In this document: piece after piece, positions 25,411 through 35,013 of the stretch
Layout: every line of letters begins with the position of its first letter
Numbering within the stretch: position 1 is the stretch's first letter
Assembly: GCF_024809975.1 (NCBI RefSeq)
Contig: NZ_JANUDY010000006.1
Coordinates: forward strand, 124,001 to 188,000
DNA: 64,000 nt
DNA from: Comamonas sp. BIGb0152
GTDB lineage: Bacteria; Pseudomonadota; Gammaproteobacteria; Burkholderiales; Burkholderiaceae_C
Direction: 5' to 3'
Program-made: the position numbers and the translations under genes
Notes under the pieces: generated by a model
What the model was told of the DNA's origin: nothing
Database searches by the model: none
The model's input: the letters and a program-made list of their open reading frames with translations, nothing else

Positions 25411-25441
25411 GTGGTGGTTTCCTCCGTGCGCGTCCAAGCGA

Positions 25442-26442
<1,001 letters not shown>

Positions 26443-26446
<4 letters not shown>

Positions 26447-27420
26447 GCGGCGGGTGCCTCCAGCGGTACAAAGCAGCGGAATGCGCGGCCGGGGATGGTG
26501 GTGACGGGCGGCTGCTCATCGACGCAGCGCGGGGTGGCGCGGCTGCAGCGCGGCGCAAAAGCGCAGCCGGGCACACGGCCCGACAGGCTGGGCGCCATGC
26601 CGTTGATCTGCGACAGGCGCGCGCCCGGCGTAGCCTGGGCGGGCAGCGAATTGAGCAGGCCCTGGGTGTAGGGGTGGCGCGGCGCATCCAGCACCTCGGC
26701 CACGGTGCCGGTCTCGACAATGCGGCCGCCATACATGACGGCCACGCGGTCGGCCAGCTCGGCAATCACGCCCAGGTCGTGGGTGATCCAGATCAGCGCC
26801 GTGCCCTGGGCCTGGCAGATCTGCTGCATGCGGTACAGAATCTGGCCCTGGATGGTGACATCCAGCGCCGTCGTCGGCTCGTCGCAGATGATCAGATCGG
26901 GGTGGTTGAGCATCGCAATCGCAATCGCCACACGCTGGCGCATGCCGCCCGAGAACTCATGCGGGTAGCTGCGCAACCGCTTTTCGGGCGCGGGGATGCC
27001 GACCATCTCCAGCGCCTCCACGCAGCGCTTGATCGCCTGCGACTTGGGCAGCTTTTGGTGGGCGTCGATGGCTTCGAGCATCTGCTCCTCGATGCGCAGC
27101 ACCGGGTTGAGCGTCATCAGCGGATCCTGGAAGATCATCGCGATGCGGTCGCCGCGCAGCTTGCGCATGGACTCGGCCGACAGCTCGCGCAGGTCCTGGC
27201 CTTTGAAGAGCACCCGGCCCTGGGTGACTTCACCAGGCGCATCGATCATGCCAAAAATGGAGAAACCGGTGACCGATTTGCCCGAGCCGGATTCACCGAC
27301 CAGGCCCAGAATCTCGCCCGCCTCCAGGCGGATATCGATGTCGCTGACGGCGGGCCAGGCGCCCTCTTCGGTGTGGAACACCGTCTGCAGATCTTGTACT
27401 TCAAGCAAAGGGATAGTCAT
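26443..27420 (-). CDS. peptide-type ABC transporter ATP-binding protein (DppD/OppD-like)
   Basis: Partner ATPase of 325 residues. Walker [17 protein letters not shown], signature [15 protein letters not shown], Walker [15 protein letters not shown] and [14 protein letters not shown] are complete. The C-terminus carries the family Cys/Pro region ([14 protein letters not shown]). The start codon shares one base with the stop of the permease gene (TAATG), indicating translational coupling. With the DppF-like subunit it powers import of a peptide-sized substrate. Confidence 0.92.
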
Positions 27421-28346
27421 TACTTCCTCGGGTCCAGAGCTTCACGCAGGCGGTCGCCGATCAGGTTGATCGACAGGATCAGGGCCAGCAGCGCCAGGCC
27501 GGGGAACATGCTGATCCAGTAGTCACCCGACATCAGGTACTGAAAGCCATTGGCAATCAGCAGGCCCAGGGAGGGTTCGGTAATCGGCACACCCACGCCC
27601 AGGAAGGACAGGGTGGCTTCGAGCACGATGGCATTGGCGATCTGGATGGTGGCAAACACCATCACCGGGCCCATGCAGTTGGGCAGCAGGTGGCGCGTCA
27701 TGATGCGCCAGCCCGGGAAGCCCAGGTTCTTGGCCGCCTCGATGTATTCCTTCTTGCGCTCTTGCAAGGCGCGGCCACGCATGATGCGCGCGTAATGCGC
27801 CCACTGCACCAGCACGATGGCGATCACCACCTTGTCCACGCCCCGGCCCAAAATGGCCAGCAACACCAGCGCCACCAAGATGGTGGGAAAGCCGAGGATG
27901 AAGTCGACGATGCGCATCAGCACCGTATCGACCCAGCCACCAAAGTAGGCGGCTACCAGGCCCACCAGGCTGCCGATGATGGTGGCCAGCACCACGGCGC
28001 TCAGGCCCACCATCAGGCTGATGCGCAGGCCGTGCAGGATGGCCGAGAGCATGTCGCGGCCCTGGTCGTCGGTGCCCAGCCAGTAGGTCATGCCCGAAGC
28101 CGCTTCGGACAGGGGCTTGAGGCGCCCATCCATCAGGTCGAGCGCGCCCAGGTCATAAGGGTTTTGCGGCGACAGAAAGGGCGAGAGCAGCACCACGGCC
28201 AGCAGCACGATGAGTGCAATCACCGCGCCTTTGACCGAAGGCTTGCTGCGCAGCTTTTTGAGGATGGCACGCCGCTGGGGCGTGTCTTGCAGGGGCTGGG
28301 CCCGCTTGCTGGGGTCGATGGTCATCAGGGATTTGTCGGGCTGCAT
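27420..28346 (-). CDS. peptide-type ABC transporter permease (DppC-like)
   Basis: Inner-membrane permease, 308 residues, with an N-terminal cytoplasmic stretch, helix 1 (AVIALIVLLAVVLLSPFL), a periplasmic segment with LGTDDQGRDMLSAILHGLRISL, and five further helices. The cytoplasmic coupling loop reads MRGRALQERKKEYIEAAKNLGFPGWRIMTRHLLPN, matching the binding-protein-dependent permease consensus (EAA-Gly). Its start is coupled to the dppB-like stop by TAATG. It pairs with the DppB-like subunit. Confidence 0.92.
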   Translation of the reverse strand: MQPDKSLMTIDPSKRAQPLQDTPQRRAILKKLRSKPSVKGAVIALIVLLAVVLLSPFLSPQNPYDLGALDLMDGRLKPLSEAASGMTYWLGTDDQGRDMLSAILHGLRISLMVGLSAVVLATIIGSLVGLVAAYFGGWVDTVLMRIVDFILGFPTILVALVLLAILGRGVDKVVIAIVLVQWAHYARIMRGRALQERKKEYIEAAKNLGFPGWRIMTRHLLPNCMGPVMVFATIQIANAIVLEATLSFLGVGVPITEPSLGLLIANGFQYLMSGDYWISMFPGLALLALILSINLIGDRLREALDPRK

Positions 28347-29320
28347 TATTGGGCCTCCTGCAGCTGTACGCGCGGATCGAGCACGGCATAGGCCAGATCC
28401 ACCAAGAGGTTGATCATCACAAAGATGAAGGTGACCAGCATCACATAGGCCACGACCACCGGGCGGTCGAGCTTGTAGATGCTGTCAATCAAAAGCTTGC
28501 CCATGCCGGGCCAGGCAAACACGGTCTCGGTGATGGTCGAGTAGGCAATCAGGGTGCCGAACTCCATGCCGATCACGGTGACCACGGGGATGAGGATGTT
28601 GCGCAGAATGTGGCGGGTCAGGATGCGGCGCTCGCTGATGCCCTTGGCGCGCGCGAACTTCACATACTCCTGGGTCTTGGCCTCCATCACGCCGGTGGCG
28701 GTGAGCCGCAGCACCAGCGCGATATTGCCCAGCGCCAGGTTGATGGCCGGCAGCATCACATGGCTCCAGCCATCGGCCGTCAGCAGCGACAGCGGCACGC
28801 CCAGCACATTGACCGTGTCACCCCGGCCCGACGACGGCAGCCACTGCAGCCAGACGGCGAACATCAGGATCAGCATCATGCCCTGCCAGAAGTTGGGCAG
28901 CGAAAAGCCCAGCACCGAGCCCCCCATCAGGCTGCGGCCCAGCGGCTTGTCGTTGAACAGGCCAGCAATCAGGCCCAGCGGAATGCCGAGCAGGCAGGTC
29001 AGGCCAATGGCGACCACCACCAGCTCAAAGGTGGCCGGAAAGCGCTGCACGATCAGCTCGATCGCGGGGATGCCGTGCACAAAGGAGGTGCCCAGATCGC
29101 CCTGGAAGGCGCGGGTCAGAAAGCTCCAGTACTGCAGCCAGACCGGCAGGTCCAGCCCCAGGCGCTTGATCATGACCTGGCGGTCGGCATCGCTGGCCTC
29201 GGCGCTCACCAGCAGCTCAATGGGGTCTCCCACCGCGTATACCGCCATGAACACCACCAGCGAGACCGCCAGCAGCACCAGAAAACTTTGCACCATGCGG
29301 CGCAGGATATAGACGATCAC
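28346..29320 (-). CDS. peptide-type ABC transporter permease (DppB-like)
   Basis: Six-helix permease of 324 residues. It starts YILRRMVQSFLVLLAVSLVVF, the classic DppB N-terminal helix. The EAA loop reads MEAKTQEYVKFARAKGISERRILTRHILRN. GAGGA lies six bases before the GTG start at 29320. It follows the second binding-protein gene after a 178-bp spacer that contains a strong stem-loop, a common layout that lets the binding protein be made in excess of the membrane parts. Confidence 0.92.
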   Translation of the reverse strand: MIVYILRRMVQSFLVLLAVSLVVFMAVYAVGDPIELLVSAEASDADRQVMIKRLGLDLPVWLQYWSFLTRAFQGDLGTSFVHGIPAIELIVQRFPATFELVVVAIGLTCLLGIPLGLIAGLFNDKPLGRSLMGGSVLGFSLPNFWQGMMLILMFAVWLQWLPSSGRGDTVNVLGVPLSLLTADGWSHVMLPAINLALGNIALVLRLTATGVMEAKTQEYVKFARAKGISERRILTRHILRNILIPVVTVIGMEFGTLIAYSTITETVFAWPGMGKLLIDSIYKLDRPVVVAYVMLVTFIFVMINLLVDLAYAVLDPRVQLQEAQ

Positions 29321-29461
29321 ATTACGTCCTCAAAATTAGAATGCCATGCGCTGTCACCTGCATGGTTGCCGCCCTCTGTGGAGTCTGTTCATCGTGGGGC
29401 GTACAAAATCACAAAGCCCGCATGGCCCCACCACTGGAGCTGGATGCGGGCCATGCCAGGG

Positions 29462-29484
29462 ACCGGGCCTGTGTTGCGCCCGGT
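29462..29484 (-). other. intercistronic stem-loop after binding-protein gene 2
   Basis: ACCGGGC (29462-29468) pairs with GCCCGGT (29478-29484) around a 9-nt loop, 15 bp past the stop of the second binding-protein gene. There is no T run, so it more likely stabilises or attenuates the mRNA than terminates it. Confidence 0.6.
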
Positions 29485-29498
29485 GTGGCATCAGCTTT

Positions 29499-31130
29499 CT
29501 ACTTCGGCTTGACCGACATGGCCAGCGTGTACTGGTCGCGTCGGCCTTCGTAGCTCAACCCTTTCTTGAATGCCCAGATGCTGCTCTCAAAGTGCAGCGG
29601 AATCAGCGGTACGTTGGCCAGCGCAATCTGCGTGGCCTGCTGGTAGGCGGCCTTGCGCGCGTTCGCGTCCATCTGCCCCATGGCGGGCACAAACACCTGG
29701 TCAAACGCCGGCAGGCTAAAAGCCCCGTAATTGCTGGTGCCCAGGCCCTTGTCCTTGTCGGTGGTGGCCACCCAGTACTGGAACAGGCCCGAGGCCTCGC
29801 CGTTCTCCGATGGCCAGCCGCCCATCGCAAAGCTGAACTCGCGCTTGGCGCGCTTGGGGAAATAGATGGCAGCCGCCTGCGCATCCACCGTGGTCTTGAT
29901 CCCTATGCGCGTCAGGTACTGGGCCACCGCCTGCGCGATCTGGCCGTCGTTGATGTAGCGGTCATTGGTGGTGGTCAAGGTCAGCTCAAAGCCCTGGGCA
30001 TAACCGGCCTCGGCCAGCAGCTTCTTGGCGCCTTCGGGGTCAAACTTGATCTCGGTGGGCTTGTCGAGGCTGCCGAACATGCCCGTGGGCATGTACTGGT
30101 TGGCCACAGTCGCCATGCCATCCATCAGCCGCTGCACGATGGCCTTGCGGTCAATCGCCATGTTGATGGCCTGGCGTACGCGCAGGTCCTGCAGCGGGTT
30201 CTTGCCATCGGCGGCCTTGGCAAACGGGCTTTGCGCGCGGCCGGCATCCGGTTGGAAGAAGATCAGGCGGGTGGACGGCGTCGCCACAAAGTCGAGCTTG
30301 TTGTTCTCCTTGATGCGCGGCAGGTCGCGCGCAGCCGGGCTTTCGATGACGTCGTAGTCGCCCGACATCAGCCCGGTCAGGCGCGGGCCGGCATTGGGCA
30401 CGGGCACCATCTTGACGGTCTTCCAGTGCGGCTTGGTACCCCAGTAGGCTTCGTTGCGCTCCATCTCGATGCCGGTGCCCTTGACATAGGACTTGAGCTT
30501 GTAAGGGCCCGTGCCAATCGACAGCTTGCCGGTGTTGAAATCAGCGACCGTGGGCCAGGGCGAGGTGACACCGCAGCCCTCTTTGGGTGCAAAGCGCAGC
30601 TTGTCGAACTTGGCGATGCCGCTCCAGATGATGGGCAGCGAACGCGCCAGCTCGTTGGGCATCGTGGGGATGGGCCGTTCGCTCTTGATGATGACGGTGT
30701 AGTCATCGGGCGTTTGCACATCGCTGAAGCTCTGGGCCGGCTCCATGTAGGAGCGCGAGACATTGGTCTCGTTGTTCAGCACCCGGCACAGGGTGAACAG
30801 CACATCCTTGGAGGTGAAGGGCTCGCCATTGGAGAACTTCACGCCCTGGCGCAGTTTCAGCTCCCAGGTGTTGTCATCGACGGCACGCCAGGACTGGGCC
30901 AGGCCCGGTACCAGCTCCATCTGCGCATTGCGGTTGATCAGCGACTCAAAGACATGGGCCGAGAACGCGTCGTTGGTGGTGACCTTGTGGTAATGCGGGT
31001 CAGCGGCGGTGGGCTCGGAGGCCAGGCCAATGGTCAGCGATTGCGCAGCAGCCATGCCCGCAGGCAGTGCCAGCGCAGCAAAGCTGGCCAGCGACAAAGG
31101 TGTGCGGCGCGAGATCTTCTTGGTAGACAC
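29499..31130 (-). CDS. ABC transporter substrate-binding protein, family 5 (second paralogue)
   Basis: Periplasmic solute-binding protein of the peptide/opine/nickel family 5, 543 residues. A Sec signal peptide with an Arg-rich start (KKISRRTPLSLASFAALALPAGMAAAQ) precedes the mature protein. Family marks include ASEPTAADPHYHKVTTND and DVLFTLCRVLNNETN in lobe 1 and VRQAINMAIDRKAIVQRLMDGMA in lobe 2. The start is GTG at 31130 with AAGGAGG eight bases upstream. It is closely similar along its full length to the protein encoded just upstream, so the pair is a tandem duplication. Both presumably feed the DppBCDF-like transporter. Confidence 0.92.
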   Translation of the reverse strand: MSTKKISRRTPLSLASFAALALPAGMAAAQSLTIGLASEPTAADPHYHKVTTNDAFSAHVFESLINRNAQMELVPGLAQSWRAVDDNTWELKLRQGVKFSNGEPFTSKDVLFTLCRVLNNETNVSRSYMEPAQSFSDVQTPDDYTVIIKSERPIPTMPNELARSLPIIWSGIAKFDKLRFAPKEGCGVTSPWPTVADFNTGKLSIGTGPYKLKSYVKGTGIEMERNEAYWGTKPHWKTVKMVPVPNAGPRLTGLMSGDYDVIESPAARDLPRIKENNKLDFVATPSTRLIFFQPDAGRAQSPFAKAADGKNPLQDLRVRQAINMAIDRKAIVQRLMDGMATVANQYMPTGMFGSLDKPTEIKFDPEGAKKLLAEAGYAQGFELTLTTTNDRYINDGQIAQAVAQYLTRIGIKTTVDAQAAAIYFPKRAKREFSFAMGGWPSENGEASGLFQYWVATTDKDKGLGTSNYGAFSLPAFDQVFVPAMGQMDANARKAAYQQATQIALANVPLIPLHFESSIWAFKKGLSYEGRRDQYTLAMSVKPK

Positions 31131-31209
31131 AGGTCGTTCCTCCTTGGTTAAAAGCCTCTGCTGTCAGGCAATGCAAATGCCGTGCCACAGCAACCCATCC
31201 CATCCGCAG

Positions 31210-31229
31210 GCCGGGGACAGCGCCCCGGC
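31210..31229 (-). other. intercistronic stem-loop after binding-protein gene 1
   Basis: GCCGGGG (31210-31216) pairs perfectly with CCCCGGC (31223-31229) around a 6-nt loop, within the 116-bp spacer between the two binding-protein genes. It mirrors the hairpin after the second gene and lacks a T run. Confidence 0.65.
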
Positions 31230-31246
31230 TGCTTCAAGCGCCGCGC

Positions 31247-32863
31247 TTACTTGGCGGGCTTGACCGACGTGGCCAGCGTGTACTGGTCGCGGCGGCCTTC
31301 GTAGCGCAGCTCTTTCTTGAAAGCCCAGATGCTGCTTTCAAAGTGCAGCGGGATCAGCGGCACGTTGTCCAGCGCGATCTGCGTGGCCTGCTCCAGCATG
31401 GCCTTGCGCTTGACCGGGTCCACTGTCTTGGCCGCAGGGATGTAGACCTTGTCGAAATCGGTATTGCTGAAAGCGCCGTAGTTGCTGGTGCCCAGGCCCT
31501 TGGGCGAGTCGGTGGTGGCCACCCACAGCTGGAACAGGCCCGAGGCTTCGCCGTTCTCCGAAGGCCAGCCGCCGATGGGAAAGCTGAACTCACGCTTGGC
31601 GCGCTTGGGAAAGTAGATCGACGCGGTCAGCGCATCGACCTTGGTCTTGATGCCGATACGGGTCAGGTACTGCGCAACCGCTTGCGAGATCTGCGTGTCG
31701 TTCATGTAGCGGTCGTTGGTCGAAGACAAGGTCATCTCGAAACCATTCGGGTATCCGGCTTCGGCCAGCAGCTTCTTGGCGCCTTCGGGGTCGAACTTGA
31801 TCTCGGGGGCCTTGGCCAGGCCGCCAAACATGCCATCGGGCATGTACTGGTAGGCGGGGGTGGCCATGCCGTCCATCAGGCGCTGCACGATGGCCTTGCG
31901 GTCGATGGCCATGTTGATGGCCTTGCGCACGCGCAGGTCCTGCAGCGGGTTCTTGCCATCGGGGGCGGTCACAAAGGGCGACTTGTCGCGGCCGATATCC
32001 GGCTGGAAGAACACCAGGCGGGTCGAAGGCGTGGCCACAAAGGCCAGCTTCTTGTCTTCCTTGATGCGGGCCAGGTCGCGGGCGGCCGGGTTCTCGATCA
32101 GGTCGTAGTCACCCGACATCAGGCCCGTCAGGCGCGGGCCGGCATTGGGCACGGCCACCATCTTGACGGTCTGCCAGGCCGGCTTGGGGCCCCAGTAGCT
32201 GTCATTGCGCTCCAAGGTGATGGCATTGCCCTTCACATAGGACTTGAGCTTGAACGGGCCGGTGCCAATCGCCATCTTGCCGCTGTTGAAATCCGCCACC
32301 GTGGGCCAGGGGCCCTTGTAGCCGCAGCCTTCCTTGGGCGCAAACTTGAGCGCGCCGTGCTGGATGATGCTGCTGGAGATGATGGGCAGATTGCGCGCAA
32401 ACTCGGCCGGGATCAGCGGCACCGGCTCGGCGGTCTTGACGATGACGGTCAAGGCATCGGGGGTCTGCACATCGGTGATCAGCTTGGTCGTATCCATGTA
32501 CGACTGCGAGACATTGGTCTCGTTGTTCAAGGTGCGGCAGATGGTGAACAGCACATCTTGCGAGGTGAACGGCGCGCCGTTGGAGAACTTCACATCCTTG
32601 CGCAGCTTGAACTCCCAGGTCAGGTCGTCCAGGTTCTTCCACGAGGTGGCCAGCGCGGGCACCAGCTCCATGCTGGCGGTACGGCCCACCAGCGAGTCAT
32701 AGACATGCGCCGAGAACGAGTCGTTCGTCGTCATCTTGTGGTAGTGGGGATCGGCCGCTGTTGGCTCGGAGGCCAGGGCAATGGTCAGGTGTTGGGCGTG
32801 GGCCGTGCCGATGAGCGAGGCGCCCACCAGCGCCAGGGCGCGCTTGTTCAATGCGAAAGTCAT
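31247..32863 (-). CDS. ABC transporter substrate-binding protein, family 5 (first paralogue)
   Basis: First gene of the operon; periplasmic binding protein of 538 residues. Signal peptide MTFALNKRALALVGASLIGTAHAQ is followed by HLTIALASEPTAADPHYHKMTTND. The C-terminal GRRDQYTLATSVKPAK nearly repeats its paralogue (GRRDQYTLAMSVKPK). Differences are spread over the protein rather than confined to one lobe, so the two may bind related but distinct ligands. Start ATG 32863 has AGGA five to six bases upstream; an in-frame reading to 32950 adds no plausible leader. The operon order is SBP1-SBP2-B-C-D-F-hydrolase-M20. Confidence 0.92.
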   Translation of the reverse strand: MTFALNKRALALVGASLIGTAHAQHLTIALASEPTAADPHYHKMTTNDSFSAHVYDSLVGRTASMELVPALATSWKNLDDLTWEFKLRKDVKFSNGAPFTSQDVLFTICRTLNNETNVSQSYMDTTKLITDVQTPDALTVIVKTAEPVPLIPAEFARNLPIISSSIIQHGALKFAPKEGCGYKGPWPTVADFNSGKMAIGTGPFKLKSYVKGNAITLERNDSYWGPKPAWQTVKMVAVPNAGPRLTGLMSGDYDLIENPAARDLARIKEDKKLAFVATPSTRLVFFQPDIGRDKSPFVTAPDGKNPLQDLRVRKAINMAIDRKAIVQRLMDGMATPAYQYMPDGMFGGLAKAPEIKFDPEGAKKLLAEAGYPNGFEMTLSSTNDRYMNDTQISQAVAQYLTRIGIKTKVDALTASIYFPKRAKREFSFPIGGWPSENGEASGLFQLWVATTDSPKGLGTSNYGAFSNTDFDKVYIPAAKTVDPVKRKAMLEQATQIALDNVPLIPLHFESSIWAFKKELRYEGRRDQYTLATSVKPAK

Positions 32864-33212
32864 GTCTGTCCTAGGGATCTGGGCAGGCGTTGCCGGGAAG
32901 CAGCGCCTTCGAGCCGGGAGGCAGAACGGTGGTGCACCAGCGTGCGCCATCGTCCGCAGCCGGAAAGCCTGCGAATTCTCACACGAAAATTACATCGACT
33001 AACGCCCGCCCCGTCTGCGAAAAGTGGGCATTTACCCCAATAAAACAAGGAGATGGGCCATCTTTACCTGACATTGTTCGTGCAGCACACAATGTTATGC
33101 AAGCTGCGCAACAATGCGATCCCTGTGGGTGGGAAAATCCAGCGCTTATCTTGACCTTGAATGGGTACGATGCGCATCCACCCGCCATCTGCTCTTACGC
33201 CTTCCATTCCCT
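32864..33212. other. 349-bp divergent intergenic region
   Basis: Contains the promoters of the peptide-type ABC operon (leftward) and of the DUF1439 lipoprotein gene (rightward). It is more AT-rich than the flanks between about 32990 and 33100. A 7-bp inverted repeat (33071-33095) is the only clear structured element; no gene is visible. Confidence 0.6.
33071..33095. promoter_or_regulatory. candidate operator dyad
   Basis: Perfect inverted repeat ACATTGT (33071-33077) / ACAATGT (33089-33095) with an 11-bp spacer, arms centred 18 bp apart, in the divergent promoter region of the ABC operon. It has the shape of a regulator site, but no regulator gene is adjacent. Confidence 0.4.
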
Positions 33213-33773
33213 ATGCGCCGCCGCCTTTTATTGGCCTCCAGCCTGTTCGCCGCCAGCATGCTGGCCGCCTGTTCCTTGCTAGCCCCTCCGAGCTACACCC
33301 TGTCTGCCGCCGATCTGCAGGCCATCGTGGCCAAGTCCTTCCCCCGCTCCTATCCCTTGCTGGGCCTCTTGCAGCTCGATGTGCAGGCGCCCAGCCTGCA
33401 GCTGCTGCCCGAGACCAACCGCATCCAGGCGACGATGCGCGCCGACCTGTCCGGCAAGGTGCTGCCCCACCGGCTGGACGGCACCATGGTGCTGGACTTT
33501 GCGCTGCGCTACTCCCCCAGCGACCACAGCCTGCGCGCCACCCAGGTGCAGGTGCGCTCGCTGCAGATGAACGGCCTGCCCGAGTCCATGGCGGTGATGC
33601 TGCAGGCCTATGCGCCCCGCGCAGCCGAGCATGCGATGGAGGATGTGGTCGTACACACCCTGCGCCAGGAAGACCTGGACCGACTGGACAAGGCCGCCGA
33701 GCTGCCTGCCACCTTCCAGGTGACGGCCGAGGGCCTGCGCATCGAATTTGTGAAGCCCCAGGACGCGAAGTAG
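33213..33773 (+). CDS. DUF1439 domain lipoprotein (YceB-like)
   Basis: Small lipoprotein of 186 residues. The signal peptide MRRRLLLASSLFAASMLAAC ends in a clear lipobox with Cys20, so the mature protein is lipid-anchored. The rest matches the DUF1439/YceB pattern: YTLSAADLQAIVAKSFPRSYPLLGLLQLDVQAPSLQLLPETNRIQ, then repeating beta strands and a C-terminal VTAEGLRIEF strand. The fold is a tubular lipid-binding-like barrel in related proteins. Function unknown. An upstream in-frame reading from 33114 is not protein-like. The glutathione transferase gene follows 86 bp later. Confidence 0.85.
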   Translation: MRRRLLLASSLFAASMLAACSLLAPPSYTLSAADLQAIVAKSFPRSYPLLGLLQLDVQAPSLQLLPETNRIQATMRADLSGKVLPHRLDGTMVLDFALRYSPSDHSLRATQVQVRSLQMNGLPESMAVMLQAYAPRAAEHAMEDVVVHTLRQEDLDRLDKAAELPATFQVTAEGLRIEFVKPQDAK

Positions 33774-33859
33774 GCCGACAGGCCCGCGCACAATCTGCTT
33801 TATGCTGCTGGCAGGGCGCACACCTGCAAGCCGCCTGCATATCGTCTGGAGATCCCCTA

Positions 33860-34555
33860 ATGAGCACCCTCGCCGATTTCAGTATCACCCGCAAATGGCC
33901 GGCCACCCGGCCCGATCTGCTGCAGCTGTACTCGCTGCCCACGCCCAATGGCGTCAAGGTCTCCATCCTGCTCGAAGAGCTGGGCATGCCCTATGAAGTG
34001 CACAAGATCAGCTTCGAGAGCAATGACCAGACCTCGCCCGAGTTTGTTGGCACCTTCCCGAACAACAAGATCCCGGCCATCATCGACCCCAATGGCCCGG
34101 GCGGCCAGGCGATTGCACTGTTCGAGTCCGGCGCCATCATGGTCTACCTGGCCGAGAAAACCGGCATGTTCCTGCCGCAGGACCCTGCGCTGCGCTACGA
34201 AACCCTGCAGTGGCTGATGTTCCAGATGGGCGGCATCGGCCCGATGTTTGGCCAGGTGGGTTTCTTCAATATCTTTGCCGGCAAGGATTTTGAGGACAAG
34301 CGCCCCTTGACCCGCTATGTGGACGAATCCAAGCGCCTGCTGACCGTCCTGAACAAGCACCTGGCCGGCAAGGAATGGGTGGCCGGCGATACCTACACGA
34401 TTGCCGATATCGCCATCTTCCCCTGGATCCGCAACATGATCGTGCGCTACAACGCCGAAGCGCTGATCGGCTGGGGCCAGTACCCGGAAGTCAGCCGTGT
34501 GCTCAGCCACTGGCTGCAGCGCCCAGCGGTGCAGCGCGGTTTGTTGATCCCCTGA
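33860..34555 (+). CDS. glutathione S-transferase (nu-class, YfcG/YghU-like)
   Basis: Cytosolic 231-residue transferase. The thioredoxin-like N-terminal domain opens LLQLYSLPTPNGVKVSILLEELG with the TPNG(V/I)K loop of nu-class enzymes, which use a Thr/Asn rather than a Tyr to activate glutathione. NNKIPAIIDP supplies the cis-Pro and LFESGAIMVYLAEKT binds the gamma-glutamyl part. The helical C-terminal domain includes MFQMGGIGPMFGQVGFF, typical of YfcG relatives that have disulfide reductase activity. GGAG lies nine to ten bases before ATG 33860. A bidirectional terminator follows. Confidence 0.9.
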   Translation: MSTLADFSITRKWPATRPDLLQLYSLPTPNGVKVSILLEELGMPYEVHKISFESNDQTSPEFVGTFPNNKIPAIIDPNGPGGQAIALFESGAIMVYLAEKTGMFLPQDPALRYETLQWLMFQMGGIGPMFGQVGFFNIFAGKDFEDKRPLTRYVDESKRLLTVLNKHLAGKEWVAGDTYTIADIAIFPWIRNMIVRYNAEALIGWGQYPEVSRVLSHWLQRPAVQRGLLIP

Positions 34556-34576
34556 TCGGCTTCGTTTTTAAGCGAG

Positions 34577-34603
34577 AAATGCCAGCCCGAGGGCTGGCAT
34601 TTT
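34577..34603. terminator. bidirectional rho-independent terminator
   Basis: Stem AAATGCCAGCCC (34577-34588) / GGGCTGGCATTT (34591-34602) followed by T on the plus strand and the mirror T run on the minus strand. It separates the convergent glutathione transferase and RidA genes. Confidence 0.9.
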
Positions 34604-34620
34604 GCTATGCGGGCAGATGC

Positions 34621-34977
34621 TTAGACAGCTGCGCTGACAATGATTTCGACCAGCAGTTCGGGGCGCGCCAGCTTGGCTTCGCAGGTTGCGCGGGTCGGCA
34701 TATGGGCCTTGTCTGCCCATTCGCCCCAAACCTGGTTCATGCCGGCGAAGTCCTTGTCGATGTCCTTGAGCCAGATCTGCACCGTCAGCAGGCGCGACTT
34801 GCTGGTGCCGGCTGTTTTCAAGTAGCCGTCGATCTTGGCCAGCACGTCGCGGGTCTGGGCTCCAATGTCGCCCGAGATATCACCAGCGGTCACGCCAGCC
34901 ACATAGACCACGCCGCCATGCACGACGATGCGGCTGAGGCGTTCATTGCTGTCGATACGTTGGATGTCGTTGCTCAT
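34621..34977 (-). CDS. RidA family protein
   Basis: A 118-residue member of the RidA/YjgF/Rid family, which hydrolyses reactive enamines and imines released by amino-acid-oxidising or PLP enzymes. Typical sequence includes LSRIVVHGGVVYVAGVTAG, KSRLLTVQIWLKDIDKDFAGMNQVWGEW and TRATCEAKLARPELLVEIIV; the Arg near residue 97 is the substrate-carboxylate-binding residue of active Rid proteins. GGAG sits six bases from the second of two adjacent ATGs (34977) and only three from the first. It is the last gene of the oxidase/ABC cluster, exactly where an imine-quenching enzyme would be needed. Confidence 0.9.
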   Translation of the reverse strand: MSNDIQRIDSNERLSRIVVHGGVVYVAGVTAGDISGDIGAQTRDVLAKIDGYLKTAGTSKSRLLTVQIWLKDIDKDFAGMNQVWGEWADKAHMPTRATCEAKLARPELLVEIIVSAAV

Positions 34978-35013
34978 CATTTACTCCCTGAGATAAAAAT
35001 ACGACCGCTGCAG

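Noticed and set aside
28349-31151. Long plus-strand open frames opposite the ABC permease and binding-protein genes
   Set aside because: His/Gln-rich, low-complexity translations typical of antisense reading of GC-rich genes; no ribosome-binding sites.
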